Source: Ailanthus altissimus (taxonomy: Eukaryota; Streptophyta; Magnoliopsida; Sapindales; Simaroubaceae). From it: DNA of 64,000 bases. Location of the stretch: the NCBI GenBank assembly GCA_946807835.1, contig OX327683.1:32857001-32921000 (forward strand), read 5' to 3'. The notes below the pieces were generated by a model, which was given only the letters and a program-made list of their open reading frames with translations, searched no databases and was not told where the DNA came from. The translations under genes and the position numbers were made by a program. Numbering within the stretch: the first letter of the stretch is position 1; every line of letters starts with the position of its first letter. Positions 63,180 through 64,000 of the stretch are shown here, piece by piece.

Positions 63180-64000
63180 GCTCCGCATGTCAGTTCATCT
63201 TGCAGCAGATACAGATTTAGATCCTGAATAAACACCAAACATATGATCAAGGCTAGCTGCAGGACTAAGAACAAAATTAAATCATATGACTGACTATTTA
63301 ATCAAATCATACTATTGGTAGTATATTAAAACACTAATATTTCTCAGGCTCAAGTAAAGAATGAATGAAAAGATGAGGTCCCTGTTAAAGAATAGCGCCA
63401 AAGAGACAGGTGAGAACATCATAATCTATGACAATCAACAAGCAAAGCCTATCCAAAATTAAGAGCTTAAACAAGAAGCACAACGGAGGGAAAAGCAATG
63501 CAACAACAAATAAGTCATGTGATCCCTAGCCCCTGCACTTTCCGTTCTCTCCTTCCAAGGCAATGAAATAATGCCAAAAAAAAAAAAGAAAATGCAACAT
63601 TTAGCATCCCATTAAATGGACTCACTTGTCCAACAGCAGACCTATAGACATCACTCATCATGCCCTGTTCCATTTATAATGTTGGCGCAAGGCAGAGGGA
63701 AAGGAACACCAACATTGCCAATGACAAATCTAACAAACAAAAACAAACTGAAAAACATTATTTGCATTGTAGAAACAGTTATATTTGGGGTCTTATTTAG
63801 AATTACTAATCTATCAGAGAAGGCACTTCCAGACCTATCTATCCTGCAGTTATTTCACCCTGCAATCAACCAACGAGATGCAACACCATTTCAATACAAC
63901 TGGCCCAAGTGATGCTAGTAAATGTTTTCATTGCCCAATCCCAATGTTTGTTTAGGAGGCTCGGAGACAAAAGTACCTCTTTCTGACAAGGTAGTTTCAA
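63180..64000. other. No gene recognised
   Basis: Mixed-composition sequence that could be intron of the putative minus-strand gene. No domain or splice pattern supports an exon. Confidence 0.4.

Overview
This window is nuclear DNA from a dicot plant. The evidence is the intron-rich genes with plant splice sites, a secondary-wall cellulose synthase, a PHR1-type MYB-CC factor, plant LTR retrotransposons, Mutator-like elements and a piece of plastid genome. The DNA is AT-rich and repeat-rich. A woody dicot is plausible, but the species cannot be fixed from sequence alone.

Layout. 1-12.6 kb is repeat-dominated: the truncated copy of a large LTR (1-2059), a Ty3/gypsy gag relic (about 2.95-3.52 kb), an LRR receptor kinase remnant with most of its middle deleted (6.46-7.42 kb), the 5' part of a copia element (about 10.2-11.15 kb) and a tandem chain of TRIM-like mini-retrotransposons (11.39-12.61 kb). 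12.9-37.2 kb is the gene-rich core, all on the minus strand: CesA4/IRX5-type cellulose synthase (12 exons, 1051 aa), PHR1-like phosphate-starvation regulator (7 coding exons, 486 aa), a secreted VSP/acid-phosphatase-like HAD protein (3 exons, 256 aa) and a 478-aa, 9-exon protein I do not recognise. 38.16-40.67 kb is an old plastid insertion (ycf4-cemA-petA in plastid order). 41.5-43.67 kb is a broken ankyrin/PGG-domain gene split by a 1,020-bp foldback Mutator-like element. 47.9-49.5 kb is ribosomal protein uL14 (RPL23), intact at 140 aa. 49.78-58.57 kb is one degenerate copia element, minus strand, that carries two solo LTRs from other families, with a SINE at its right edge. 58.86-59.94 kb is a non-autonomous Mutator-like element that ends 170 bp before the start codon of an intact glutathionyl-hydroquinone reductase gene (60.1-62.0 kb, 3 exons, 411 aa). 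62.0-64 kb holds no certain gene, possibly a terminal exon of a minus-strand neighbour.

Gene relationships. The intact genes serve unrelated functions: wall synthesis, phosphate signalling, vacuolar/secreted phosphatase or storage protein, translation, and quinone/glutathione metabolism. The only suggestive neighbourhood is PHR1 next to an acid phosphatase. No undescribed gene system stands out. The most interesting content is structural: datable nested transposons with recognisable target-site duplications, a TRIM chain, a near-perfect giant hairpin, and a predicted non-canonical GC-AG intron in CesA4. Exon borders were worked out by hand from reading frame and splice dinucleotides.
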